Origin: an uncultured Bacteroides sp.
GTDB lineage: Bacteria > Bacteroidota > Bacteroidia > Bacteroidales > Bacteroidaceae
Assembly (NCBI RefSeq): GCF_949298305.1
Contig: NZ_CASFWU010000092.1
Location: forward strand, 1 to 11,566
Reading direction: 5' to 3'
DNA: 11,566 nucleotides
The position numbers and the translations under genes are program-made. Numbering within the stretch: position 1 is the first letter of the stretch; every line of letters begins with the position of its first letter. Under the pieces are notes generated by a model, which was not told the origin of the DNA, searched no databases, and was given only the letters and a program-made list of their open reading frames with translations. Below, piece by piece: positions 1 through 7,067 of the stretch.

Positions 1-20
1 CAAGTTTATTAATCGATTGT

Positions 21-156
21 AGTTAAGGAGTTAAGAAGTTAAGGAGTTAAGCCAATGCCTTTGTGAAAAGGATACCGACCATACACTTGAGCTATCGGCT
101 TTAACTCCTAAGCCCACCTGGGTGGGCGATAACTCCTTTTAACTCCTTTAACTCCT
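21..156. repeat. Clustered short repeats in inverted orientation
   Basis: The 15-mer AGTTAAGGAGTTAAG occurs at 21-35 and again at 37-51, one base apart. The reverse complement of its core (TTAACTCC and TAACTCCTTT variants) recurs at 101-109 and three times in 130-156, so the two arms could pair across about 80 bp. A GC-rich palindrome with 7-bp arms (GCCCACC/GGTGGGC, 112-127) lies just before the right arm. No convincing gene is present in 1-200. This resembles the composite intergenic repeats seen in Bacteroidetes genomes; that assignment is from memory, while the repeats themselves are directly visible. Confidence 0.75.
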
Positions 157-157
157 G

Positions 158-181
158 CAAGTTTCGCACTTGCGAAACTTG
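158..181. repeat. Perfect 11-bp-arm palindrome
   Basis: CAAGTTTCGCA (158-168) and its exact reverse complement TGCGAAACTTG (171-181) are separated by two bases. The motif CAAGTTT also begins the window at 1-7, which suggests a repeat-family boundary. It directly follows the AGTTAAGG-type cluster and ends 20 bases before the response regulator start codon. It could be a protein-binding site, a recombination-prone repeat, or part of a larger intergenic repeat. There is no T-tract to make it a convincing terminator. Confidence 0.7.
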
Positions 182-201
182 AGTAAGTAAATATTAAAAG
201 A

Positions 202-972
202 ATGAGTATAAACAATATATGTAAACACATCCCCTCCCCCCTCTCCTTGGGAGAGGGGCCGGGGGTGAGGCATGATAGTTCTATATCCGTCCTCCTCGTG
301 GAAGACGAACAGACTCTTGCCATGATTATTAAGGATACCCTCGAAGGTCAGGGCTTCCTCATCCACACTGCCGCCGACGGCGAAGAGGGCCTGCGTCTGT
401 TCTTCGACCTGCGCCCCGACGTGCTGGTGGCCGATGTGATGATGCCCCGCATGGACGGCTTCGAGATGGTGCGCCGCATCCGCCAGAGCGACCGCCACAC
501 GCCCGTGCTCTTCCTCACGGCCCGCTCGGCGGTGAACGACGTGGTGGAAGGCTTTGAACTGGGGGCCAACGACTACCTGAAGAAGCCCTTCGGCATGCAG
601 GAGCTTATCGTGCGCATCAAGGCACTGGTGGGACGTGCGTGTATGTATCGGGTAGCGGGAGAGGGCGGGCAGACGCTCTACCGGATTGGCAATTACCAGC
701 TCGACACCCGCAGGCAGATACTCCTGTACGAAGGCGGGGAACAGGAGCTGTCCCACCGCGAGACTGAGATTCTGCGCCGCCTCTGCCAGAACCGCGACTG
801 CGTGGTCAGCATGCAGGACATCCTGCTTGACCTTTGGGGAGACGACTCTTTCTTCAACCAGCGCAGCCTGCACGTCTTCATCACCAAGCTGCGCCACAAG
901 CTGGCTAAAGACCCAAGCATCCGCATCATCAACGTGCGGGGTGTCGGGTATAAATTGGTAGGGGGAATATAA
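202..972 (+). CDS. OmpR/PhoB-family response regulator
   Basis: Two-component response regulator: a cytoplasmic receiver domain phosphorylated by a sensor kinase, controlling a DNA-binding winged helix. The receiver spans about residues 29-145. It has the acidic pair E34/D35, the predicted phosphoacceptor D78 (in ADVMMP), the conserved T106 (FLTA) and K128 (LKKPF). A Trans_reg_C winged-helix domain follows at about 155-254 and ends in the typical RGVGYKL. The protein is 256 residues, about 25 longer than usual, because residues 10-23 are encoded by the GC-rich repeat at 229-270. ATG 202 is the only ATG before the receiver. In-frame TTG 247 and GTG 265 are alternative starts, so the true N-terminus is uncertain. 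No partner kinase is visible; it may lie left of the window. No clear promoter or ribosome binding site was seen. Target genes cannot be inferred. Confidence 0.93.
   Translation: MSINNICKHIPSPLSLGEGPGVRHDSSISVLLVEDEQTLAMIIKDTLEGQGFLIHTAADGEEGLRLFFDLRPDVLVADVMMPRMDGFEMVRRIRQSDRHTPVLFLTARSAVNDVVEGFELGANDYLKKPFGMQELIVRIKALVGRACMYRVAGEGGQTLYRIGNYQLDTRRQILLYEGGEQELSHRETEILRRLCQNRDCVVSMQDILLDLWGDDSFFNQRSLHVFITKLRHKLAKDPSIRIINVRGVGYKLVGGI
229..270. repeat. GC-rich hairpin repeat inside a coding start
   Basis: A C-rich then G-rich element whose core is a 9-bp stem CCCCTCTCC (238-246) / GGAGAGGGG (250-258) with a 3-base loop, followed by a G-rich tail ending in GTGAGG. Translated on the plus strand it gives the SPLSLGEGPGVR-like peptide; on the minus strand it gives the LTPGPSPKERGE-like peptide. 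Both are familiar as translations of a dispersed bacterial repeat. Here it lies in frame between the only upstream ATG and the receiver domain of the response regulator. Recognition of the family is from memory; the hairpin and its position are seen directly. Confidence 0.75.
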
Positions 973-974
973 AA

Positions 975-1010
975 GGAGGGTGTGTCAGTCTGTGATATGA
1001 CACACCCTCC
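975..1010 (-). terminator. Intrinsic terminator of the gcvP cluster
   Basis: A perfect 13-bp stem (GGAGGGTGTGTCA, 975-987, with its complement at 998-1010) and a 10-base loop lie between two convergent genes. Read leftward, the stem is followed by TTTT (complement of 971-974), so it is best polarised to end the gcvP transcript. It begins two bases after the response regulator stop codon and may also act on that message, but rightward there is no T-run. Confidence 0.85.
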
Positions 1011-1039
1011 GGTCTTATGGCGATTCTGTTCCGAATATA

Positions 1040-3892
1040 TTATTCCTCGAAGCTGCCGTAGCGGGTGGGCAGCAGCTTGCGGTCGCCAAGGGTGTTGTCT
1101 ACGCGGGCCACATTTACCCAGAACTTGTTCTCGCGGACACTCTCCGTGGGGTAGGCAGCTTTCTCGCGCGAATAGGCATGGTCCCATTCGTTGGCTACTA
1201 CTTCATATTCGGGGTGTGGGGCATTGACCAGCACGTTGTCGGCCTTGTCTGCCCGTCCTTCCTTCACTTCCTGAATCTCTTTCCAGATGCTTTCCATCAC
1301 CTCCACGAAGTTATCCAGTTCTGCCAGGCTTTCGCTTTCGGTCGGTTCTATCATCAGGGTACCGTGAACAGGGAAGGAGAGGGTGGGAGCATGGTAACCG
1401 TAGTCCATCAGTCGCTTGGCGATGTCGTTCTCGCTGATGCCAGTTTCCTCGTGTACCTTTCTGCACTCCAGAATCATCTCATGGCCTACAAAGCCGTTGG
1501 CTCCGCGATAGACCACTCCATAGGTGTCCTTCAGACAGGCAGCCAGGTAATTGGCATTGAGGATGGCGATGCGGGTGGCGCGTGTCAGCCCCTCGGTGCC
1601 CATCATGCGGATGTAGCCGTAGGTGATGGGGAGGATGCCTGCGCTGCCGTAGGGCGCGGCGGATACTTCGTTGGCCGCATTGCCGAACAGACAGTGTCCG
1701 GGCAGGAAGGGAACCAGATGCTCGGCCACACAGATGGGGCCTACGCCGGGGCCTCCTCCGCCATGGGGAGAGGCAAAGGTCTTGTGCAGGTTCAGGTGGC
1801 AGACGTCGGCACCGATAAATCCGGGATTGGTCAGTCCCACCTGGGCATTCATGTTGGCTCCGTCCATGTAGACCTGTGCTCCGCAGCTGTGGATGATGCG
1901 GCAGATTTCCACAATCTCAGTCTCGAAAATGCCGTGTGTAGAAGGGTAGGTAATCATAAGGGCGGCCAGGCTGTCCTTGTTGGCTTCAGCTTTGGCACGG
2001 AGGTCGTCCATGTCTACATTACCCAACTCGTCGCAGGCACAGGTGACGGTGGTAAAGCCGGCCTGAATGGCCGATGCAGGGTTGGTGCCGTGTGCCGAGG
2101 CAGGTATCAGTATCTTGTTGCGGTGTCCCTCGCCGATGCTTTCCAGGTAGGCACGGATGACGCGCAGGCCTGTGTATTCGCCGGCTGCACCCGAGTTGGG
2201 CTGGAGGCTGACGCCGGCAAAGCCGGTGATGATTTTCAGTTCTTCGCTGAGGTTCTGGATGAGCTCGTGGTAGCCTTCGGCCTGGTCTTCGGGCACGTAG
2301 GGATGCAGGTTCATGAATTCGGGACGGCTCAGGGGCAACATCTCGGCCGCGGCGTTCAGTTTCATGGTGCACGAGCCGAGGGAAATCATGGAGTGGGCCA
2401 GGGAAATGTCCTTGCGGTCGAGGCGCTTGATGTAGCGCATCATCTCGGTCTCTGTGTGGTAGAGCTTGAAAACCTCGTGTGTCAGGTAAGGGCTTTGGCG
2501 CTTGAAGGCCTTGCGGATGGTGCAGCGGTCGGGTACTTCACAGATTTTGTTCCAGTCTTTGCCGGCAGCGATGGCAAAGATGGAGAGCAGGACGTTGATG
2601 GCGGCAATGTCCGTGGTCTCGTCAATGCTCATGCCCACTTCTCCATTTTTGAAGTAGCGCAGGTTCACTTCCTTACTCAAGGCGATGGTGCGCATCTGTT
2701 GGGCGGACACGTTTTCGGGCAGGCTGAAACGGAGTGTGTCGAAGTATTGGGCGTTCATCTGCTTGTAGCCCAGCTTGTTGATGCTGCTTTCCAGGAAGGC
2801 GGCAATGCTGTGGATGCGTGAGGCGATGGTACGGATGCCTTCCTGTCCGTGGTAGACGGCGTAGAAGCCGGCCATGGTTGCCAGCAGAGCCTGGGCGGTG
2901 CAGATGTTCGAGGTGGCTTTCTCCCGCTTGATGTGCTGCTCGCGGGTTTGCAGGGCCATGCGGTAGCACAGCTTGCCGTATTTGTCTTTGGAGAGGCCGA
3001 TGATGCGTCCCGGCATGTTGCGCTTGTATTCGTCGCGGGTGGCGAAGTAGGCGGCCGATGGGCCTCCGTAGAACATGGGTGTGCCCAGTCGTTGCGTGCT
3101 GCCGAACACGATGTCCGCTCCCCATTCGCCCGGCGGGGTGAGCAGGGCGAGGCTCAGGATGTCGGCTGCAACGGCCACCTTGCATCCGGCTGCGTGGGCC
3201 TTTTCCACAAAGTCGCGGTAGTCTTCAATGTTGCCGCACGAATTGGGATACTGCAATACGCAGGCAAACACGTCCGGGGTCAGTTCGGCGTCCTCGTAGC
3301 GGTCGGTCTGCAATTGAATGCCTTGCGGAATGGCGCGGGTGGTCATTACGGCCAGTGTCTGCGGGAAGATGCGCTCGTCCACAAACACTACGTTGGCTCC
3401 GGCCTTCTGTTTGTCGCGGGGGCGCAGGGCATACATCATGGTTACGGCCTCGGCAGCTGCGGTCGCTTCGTCCAGCAGCGAACAGTTGGCCAGAGGCATT
3501 CCCGTCAGGTCGCACACGGCAGTCTGGAAATTCATCAGGGCTTCCAGGCGGCCTTGCGACACTTCGGTCTGATAGGGCGTGTACGAGGTGTACCAGACGG
3601 GGTTCTCGAATACGTTCCGTTGGATGACGGCCGGAGTGATGGTGTTGTACCATCCCATACCTATATAAGTGGTGTAGAGCTTGTTTTTGGCAGCCAGTGC
3701 GGCAATGTGTTGTCCGAACTGATATTCGGTCATGGGCTGGGGAAGGGCCAGCGGTTCTTTCAGACGGATGTCGGCGGGGATGGTTTTGTCAATCAGTTCG
3801 TCCAGGGAACTTACTCCGATTTTACGGAGCATGATTTCTTCCTCTTGGGCATTGATGCCGATATGGCGGGAGGCTAATAAATCGTTTTTCAT
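1040..3892 (-). CDS. gcvP: Glycine dehydrogenase (decarboxylating), P protein
   Basis: P protein of the glycine cleavage system. A PLP enzyme that decarboxylates glycine and passes the aminomethyl group to the lipoyl arm of H protein, releasing CO2. The 950-residue chain is the one-piece (homodimeric) form and has the expected family length. The N-terminal half (about 1-450) is the catalytically degenerate repeat and the C-terminal half carries the active site. Visible motifs are SLGSCTMKLN (504-513), HGTNPAS (601-607) and NLHKTF with the predicted PLP lysine K704, followed by the glycine-rich SPHGGGGPG loop. The start at 3892 (MKNDLLASRHIG) is chosen because the family begins here; the frame stays open 40 codons further, but that overlaps the upstream gene. 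It is the last gene of a leftward cluster, 49 bp after the hydrolase gene, and ends before the hairpin at 975-1010. gcvT and gcvH are not in view. No glycine riboswitch-like structure is evident. Confidence 0.98.
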   Translation of the reverse strand: MKNDLLASRHIGINAQEEEIMLRKIGVSSLDELIDKTIPADIRLKEPLALPQPMTEYQFGQHIAALAAKNKLYTTYIGMGWYNTITPAVIQRNVFENPVWYTSYTPYQTEVSQGRLEALMNFQTAVCDLTGMPLANCSLLDEATAAAEAVTMMYALRPRDKQKAGANVVFVDERIFPQTLAVMTTRAIPQGIQLQTDRYEDAELTPDVFACVLQYPNSCGNIEDYRDFVEKAHAAGCKVAVAADILSLALLTPPGEWGADIVFGSTQRLGTPMFYGGPSAAYFATRDEYKRNMPGRIIGLSKDKYGKLCYRMALQTREQHIKREKATSNICTAQALLATMAGFYAVYHGQEGIRTIASRIHSIAAFLESSINKLGYKQMNAQYFDTLRFSLPENVSAQQMRTIALSKEVNLRYFKNGEVGMSIDETTDIAAINVLLSIFAIAAGKDWNKICEVPDRCTIRKAFKRQSPYLTHEVFKLYHTETEMMRYIKRLDRKDISLAHSMISLGSCTMKLNAAAEMLPLSRPEFMNLHPYVPEDQAEGYHELIQNLSEELKIITGFAGVSLQPNSGAAGEYTGLRVIRAYLESIGEGHRNKILIPASAHGTNPASAIQAGFTTVTCACDELGNVDMDDLRAKAEANKDSLAALMITYPSTHGIFETEIVEICRIIHSCGAQVYMDGANMNAQVGLTNPGFIGADVCHLNLHKTFASPHGGGGPGVGPICVAEHLVPFLPGHCLFGNAANEVSAAPYGSAGILPITYGYIRMMGTEGLTRATRIAILNANYLAACLKDTYGVVYRGANGFVGHEMILECRKVHEETGISENDIAKRLMDYGYHAPTLSFPVHGTLMIEPTESESLAELDNFVEVMESIWKEIQEVKEGRADKADNVLVNAPHPEYEVVANEWDHAYSREKAAYPTESVRENKFWVNVARVDNTLGDRKLLPTRYGSFEE

Positions 3893-3941
3893 AAATATAT
3901 ACTGATTTATAGTTGATGAATAATCGTAGGAGCCGCTGGGT

Positions 3942-4580
3942 TTAGCGGAAGAACGGGTTTTCGGCCTTTTCGATGCCGATGGTGGTTGGCGCACCGTGGC
4001 CCGGATAGACAATGGTTTCGTTGGGCAGTACGAACAGGCGGCTGCAGATGTGTTCTATCAGTTCGTCGAAGTTGCCTCCGGCCAGGTCGGCACGGCCGAT
4101 GCTGCCCTGGAACAGGACATCGCCCGAGAACATGCAGCCCTCCTTGGCGCAGTAGTAGACCAGACTGCCGGGAGAATGTCCGGGCACGTGTATGGCTTCC
4201 AATTGGGTGTTGCCGAATTGGATGATGTCTCCGTCGTGCAGGTAGGTGCCCAGGGGAACGGGAGGCTCCTGCAGCTTGAAACCGAACATGCGGCTCTGCT
4301 TCGGTGCTTCGTCAATCCAGTATTCGTCTGCCTGGTTGGCTTCGGCCTTCAGCCCGAATTCCTGCAGCATAAACGGATTGCCGAAAATGTGGTCCAGGTG
4401 CAGGTGGGTGTTCAGCAGGTGCTTGACGTCCAGTTTTAGCGTTGTGATGAAACCCTTCAGTGCCTGTTTCTCTTCTTCGTAGAAACAGCCGGGGTCAATG
4501 ACCACAGCTTCGTTTGTTTCGTCCCAGAGCACGTAGCAGTTCACTGGGAACATATTAAATTCAAATCTTTTTATTTTCAT
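3942..4580 (-). CDS. Metallo-beta-lactamase-fold hydrolase, glyoxalase II-like
   Basis: Cytoplasmic hydrolase of the metallo-beta-lactamase superfamily, 212 residues, close to the short GloB/YcbL-like subgroup. Metal ligands are readable in order: the THLHLDH motif (H59, H61, D63, H64), H135 in HVPGHSPGS, D154 in FSGDVLF and H195 in YPGHG. The C-terminal ENPFFR is typical of the subgroup. These residues imply a binuclear metal site and hydrolysis of a thioester or similar bond; the substrate cannot be read from the sequence. The start at 4580 (MKIKRFEFNMFPVNCY) begins the conserved strand. An open extension upstream overlaps rsmG and is rejected. It lies 41 bp after rsmG and 49 bp before gcvP on the same strand, so co-transcription is likely. 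No link to glycine metabolism is evident beyond position. Confidence 0.93.
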   Translation of the reverse strand: MKIKRFEFNMFPVNCYVLWDETNEAVVIDPGCFYEEEKQALKGFITTLKLDVKHLLNTHLHLDHIFGNPFMLQEFGLKAEANQADEYWIDEAPKQSRMFGFKLQEPPVPLGTYLHDGDIIQFGNTQLEAIHVPGHSPGSLVYYCAKEGCMFSGDVLFQGSIGRADLAGGNFDELIEHICSRLFVLPNETIVYPGHGAPTTIGIEKAENPFFR

Positions 4581-4621
4581 AAAACAAGGTGTTTTCTTTA
4601 GTTCTGCAATGTAGGCCTGGC

Positions 4622-5242
4622 TCACACCGATACGTGCACCACCTTTTTGGTCTCGAAGAATTCTTCGTCGAAGAACTCCTTCAGGTCCCATATCGTTGTC
4701 CGGTGCTTGAAGGGCATGGCTTCGTTGGCCAGCTCGCCTCCTTTCAGGCAAATCAGTCCGTTGGGCAAGACATGCTGTTGGCGGGGACTGATGTTTTTAC
4801 GGATAATTTTCATCAGGTCGGACAGGGGCATGACGGCGCGGCTGACCACAAAGTCAAACAGTTGCTTCTCATCCTCGGCCCGTTCGTGGCAGAAGGTGAC
4901 GTTTTTCAGTCCGATGCTGGCCGCCACTTCGGTGGCCACCCGTATTTTCTTGCCGATGCTGTCCACCAGATGGAAACCGGTTTCCGGGAAAAGGATGGCC
5001 AGCGGGATACCGGGAAATCCGCCGCCGGTGCCCAGGTCCATAATACGGGTGCCGGGCTTGAAACTGATGACTTTTGCGATGCCCAGCGAGTGGAGCACGT
5101 GGTGTTCGTACAGGTTCTCTATGTCCTTGCGCGAAATCACATTGATTTTGGAGTTCCAGTCCGTGTAGAGTCCGTAGAGGGCAGCAAACTGTTCCTTCTG
5201 TTCGGCGGTCAGGTCCGGGAAATATTTCAGTATCTGTTCCAT
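4622..5242 (-). CDS. rsmG: 16S rRNA (guanine-N7)-methyltransferase G
   Basis: RsmG (GidB) uses S-adenosylmethionine to methylate N7 of a guanine in the 530 loop of 16S rRNA (G527 in E. coli numbering). In other bacteria loss of this modification can give low-level streptomycin resistance. The 206-residue protein has the family length. The Rossmann-type SAM-binding motif DLGTGGGFPGIPLA is at 69-82, followed by VDSIGKK (93-99) and the SRAV segment (134-137). The N-terminal FxxLYxLYxDWNSKINVIS-like helix is also typical. It starts 16 bp after the DUF3298 gene stop and ends 41 bp before the hydrolase gene, so it appears to be the second gene of the leftward cluster. No internal promoter was recognised. 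Confidence 0.97.
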   Translation of the reverse strand: MEQILKYFPDLTAEQKEQFAALYGLYTDWNSKINVISRKDIENLYEHHVLHSLGIAKVISFKPGTRIMDLGTGGGFPGIPLAILFPETGFHLVDSIGKKIRVATEVAASIGLKNVTFCHERAEDEKQLFDFVVSRAVMPLSDLMKIIRKNISPRQQHVLPNGLICLKGGELANEAMPFKHRTTIWDLKEFFDEEFFETKKVVHVSV

Positions 5243-5258
5243 GTCTTGGCTTGTCCGG

Positions 5259-6116
5259 TTAGCTGTTCCTCAATTCGTTCACCACCATGGTGTCATCGCT
5301 CATCAGATGCAGCATCATCTCCCACGGAAGGGAAATCTGGATGGCACCCATTACGTACGGGGTGATTTCGTAGATGTTATAAAAGAAAGTGATGCCTTCT
5401 TTGCTGAGGTAGAAGTTCTCGGTGGGGGTCAGGTCGCCGGTCGAGGTATATCCCAGGTCTTCCAGCTCCTGGCGAGAGGTGACGTTATTGTCGGCCATCA
5501 GCTGGTTCCACAAAAGGTCGGTCAGCGCTTCCTGGTAGTCGCTGACAAAGATGTCGTCCAGATGGATGGGGCGTAAGGTGCGCAGGTCCATGTTCAGGAA
5601 GCTGGTCATGTAGACGCCGTGGGCTCCGCCGGTGTATTCCTCGTAGTAGTAGCGGTAGACCAGCAGATTCTTGTAGTATAGCTGTATCCGGCTTTCGATG
5701 TTTTTGTAGTAAGAATACCATGCACCCATGTCGTTCGGGTCTGCATTATCCTGCTCGTCTTTCTGATAGATGGGCTCCAGGTCTTTCCGATAGCCGTTCA
5801 CGTAGTCGTCTGTATATTGTCTGACGGCTTCCAGGGGAGGCATCGTCATGTATTTCTCGCCAAGACAGAGCGACAGGAAGTAGGTATTGAGACTGTCTCT
5901 CAGGACAGAGTCGGTCGAACTGTCGGCATAGGCAAAATTGATGGTCAGGCTGCAGGCCGGTTTGGCTGTGTCGCCAAACAGGTGGGCCGTCTCGTTTACC
6001 TGTATGCTGTCGAACTCCAGACTCCCTGTATTTTTGTTTGTGGTGTTACCACAGGAAAAGAAAAAGCCGCTTGCCGCAAGCAGAATGACAAGTAGGCTGA
6101 CAGTTTGTTTTTTCAT
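5259..6116 (-). CDS. DUF3298-type (RsiV-like) envelope lipoprotein
   Basis: Predicted envelope lipoprotein of 285 residues. MKKQTVSLLVILLAASG is a basic-then-hydrophobic signal sequence, and C22 in FFFSCGN is the likely lipidated cysteine, although the lipobox is a loose match. The C-terminal part (about 155-270) matches DUF3298 (also found in RsiV-like proteins): EEYTGGAHG (160-167), LDDIF (186-190), the FYLSKEGITFFYNIYEITPY block (235-254) and a final ISLPW strand. The domain's biochemical role is unclear to me; DUF3298 proteins are often cell-surface or peptidoglycan-linked. The start at 6116 is preferred because it begins the signal peptide; two ATGs at 6143 and 6140 would prepend a polar stretch. 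It is the first gene of the leftward cluster, with a promoter-like sequence at 6166-6201, and precedes rsmG by 16 bp. Confidence 0.85.
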   Translation of the reverse strand: MKKQTVSLLVILLAASGFFFSCGNTTNKNTGSLEFDSIQVNETAHLFGDTAKPACSLTINFAYADSSTDSVLRDSLNTYFLSLCLGEKYMTMPPLEAVRQYTDDYVNGYRKDLEPIYQKDEQDNADPNDMGAWYSYYKNIESRIQLYYKNLLVYRYYYEEYTGGAHGVYMTSFLNMDLRTLRPIHLDDIFVSDYQEALTDLLWNQLMADNNVTSRQELEDLGYTSTGDLTPTENFYLSKEGITFFYNIYEITPYVMGAIQISLPWEMMLHLMSDDTMVVNELRNS

Positions 6117-6165
6117 CGTTGTATATTGTTTATAAATCATCATTCCAGTCCTTTCGGTTTATCGA

Positions 6166-6201
6166 CAAATATAGGATATATTAGTGAATCAAGGATACAA
6201 A
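6166..6201 (-). promoter_or_regulatory. Bacteroides-type promoter for the DUF3298-rsmG-gcvP cluster
   Basis: On the minus strand TATATTTG (6173-6166) matches the Bacteroides -7 element TAnnTTTG exactly. TTTG (6201-6198) lies upstream with a 24-base spacer, a few bases longer than usual. Transcription would begin near 6159, leaving a leader of about 40 bases before ATG 6116. Assignment rests on consensus and position only. Confidence 0.55.
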
Positions 6202-6256
6202 AAAGAAAAAAATAATGCCTCCTGCCGGTTAATTTCTCTCTTTCTCTGCGGCAGTT

Positions 6257-6288
6257 ATTGGCCATGTGTGCCGCAAGTTTTATCTTTG
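6257..6288 (+). promoter_or_regulatory. Bacteroides-type promoter for lipB
   Basis: TATCTTTG (6281-6288) matches TAnnTTTG exactly, and ATTG (6257-6260) is one mismatch from TTTG with a 20-base spacer. Transcription would begin near 6295, downstream of the longest possible lipB start (6258). That supports the internal ATG at 6354 as the real start. Confidence 0.6.
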
Positions 6289-6304
6289 TTGCCTTCATGG
6301 GGCT

Positions 6305-6321
6305 GCCGGCATCAAGCCGGC
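6305..6321 (+). other. GC hairpin in the lipB leader
   Basis: GCCGGC (6305-6310) and GCCGGC (6316-6321) can form an all-GC 6-bp stem with a 5-base loop in the predicted lipB 5' leader, about 33 bases before the start codon. It could affect mRNA stability or translation. No known leader class is recognised and it may be incidental. Confidence 0.35.
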
Positions 6322-6353
6322 TGTCCGTGAAACCTCTAATACCGTATATGCTG

Positions 6354-7058
6354 ATGAAACTCGAAATTGTTGACTGGAATGAAATTCCTTATCCCGATGC
6401 CTGGAAACGGCAGACGGAGTGTTTTGATCTTTTGGTGAAGGCCAAGCAGGAAGGTAAAGACTACGTGAACCGCATTATCCTTTGCGAGCACCCTCACGTT
6501 TATACGTTGGGCCGGAGCGGCAAGGAACGCAACATGCTGCTGGGCGAGGAGCAGCTCCGCAGATTGGGTGCTTCGTACTTCCATATTGACCGCGGCGGCG
6601 ACATCACCTATCATGGGCCGGGTCAGTTGGTCTGCTATCCCATCCTGAACCTGGAGGAATATGGCTTGGGGCTGAAAGAGTATGTCCACCTGCTGGAGGA
6701 GGCCGTTATCCGTGTGTGCGCTTCCTACGGCATTACGGCCGGACGGGTGGAGAAGGCCACCGGTGTATGGCTGGAGGACGACAGGCCGGCGGCACGCAAG
6801 ATATGCGCCATCGGTGTCCGCAGCAGCCACTACGTCACCATGCACGGGCTGGCCCTGAATGTGAATACCGACTTGCGCTATTTCAGCTACATCCATCCCT
6901 GCGGCTTTGTGGACAAAGGCGTCACTTCCTTGCAGAAGGAGTTGGGGCATGAAGTTCCCTTGGCCGAGGTGAAGGAGCGGCTTTGCGGCCATCTGGTCGC
7001 CTTGCTTGGGGAAGGGCGGCAGGTGGTTCCAGCCGCCGATGGCGCTGACTGCCAGTGA
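6354..7058 (+). CDS. lipB: Octanoyltransferase (lipoate biosynthesis)
   Basis: LipB transfers the octanoyl group from octanoyl-ACP to a specific lysine of lipoyl domains (GcvH and 2-oxoacid dehydrogenase E2 subunits); LipA then inserts sulfur. The 234-residue protein has the family landmarks: CEHPHVYTLGRSG (44-56), RGGDITYHGPGQ (80-91), the catalytic lysine K149 in ARKICAIG, TMHGLALNV (162-170) and the catalytic cysteine C183 in HPCGF. ATG 6354 (MKLEIVDWNEIPYPDAW) is chosen because the family starts with this segment and the promoter at 6257-6288 excludes start 6258; ATG 6348 is an equally possible in-frame start. The last 12-15 residues are poorly conserved in character. It diverges from the gcvP cluster, whose product works with lipoylated GcvH. 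lipA is not in the window. Confidence 0.97.
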   Translation: MKLEIVDWNEIPYPDAWKRQTECFDLLVKAKQEGKDYVNRIILCEHPHVYTLGRSGKERNMLLGEEQLRRLGASYFHIDRGGDITYHGPGQLVCYPILNLEEYGLGLKEYVHLLEEAVIRVCASYGITAGRVEKATGVWLEDDRPAARKICAIGVRSSHYVTMHGLALNVNTDLRYFSYIHPCGFVDKGVTSLQKELGHEVPLAEVKERLCGHLVALLGEGRQVVPAADGADCQ

Positions 7059-7067
7059 TGCCGTCGC

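Noticed and set aside
148..897. A 249-codon open frame on the minus strand opposite the response regulator
   Set aside because: It is antisense to an intact receiver plus winged-helix gene, and its C-terminal part is only the translation of the repeat region.
1178..2821. A 547-codon open frame on the plus strand opposite gcvP
   Set aside because: It lies wholly antisense to a clearly conserved gcvP, shows no recognisable domain, and long antisense frames are common in GC-rich, codon-biased genes.
3893..3941. Glycine riboswitch before gcvP
   Set aside because: The gap is only 49 bp, too short for the aptamer, and no matching structure was seen in it.
3933..3948. Small hairpin CCGCT/AGCGG as a terminator between the hydrolase gene and gcvP
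   Set aside because: The stem is only 5 bp, overlaps the stop codon and has no T-run.
3893..4012. 40-codon N-terminal extension of gcvP
   Set aside because: The extension overlaps the end of the hydrolase gene and is unlike GcvP; the family start MKNDLLASRHIG fits ATG 3892.
4581..4751. 57-codon extension of the hydrolase gene
   Set aside because: It overlaps the rsmG coding sequence and lacks conserved character; the fold begins at ATG 4580.
6258..6353. Upstream start for lipB that would add a hydrophobic, signal-like N-terminus
   Set aside because: The best promoter match (6281-6288) lies inside this extension, and LipB is a cytoplasmic enzyme whose family start matches ATG 6354.
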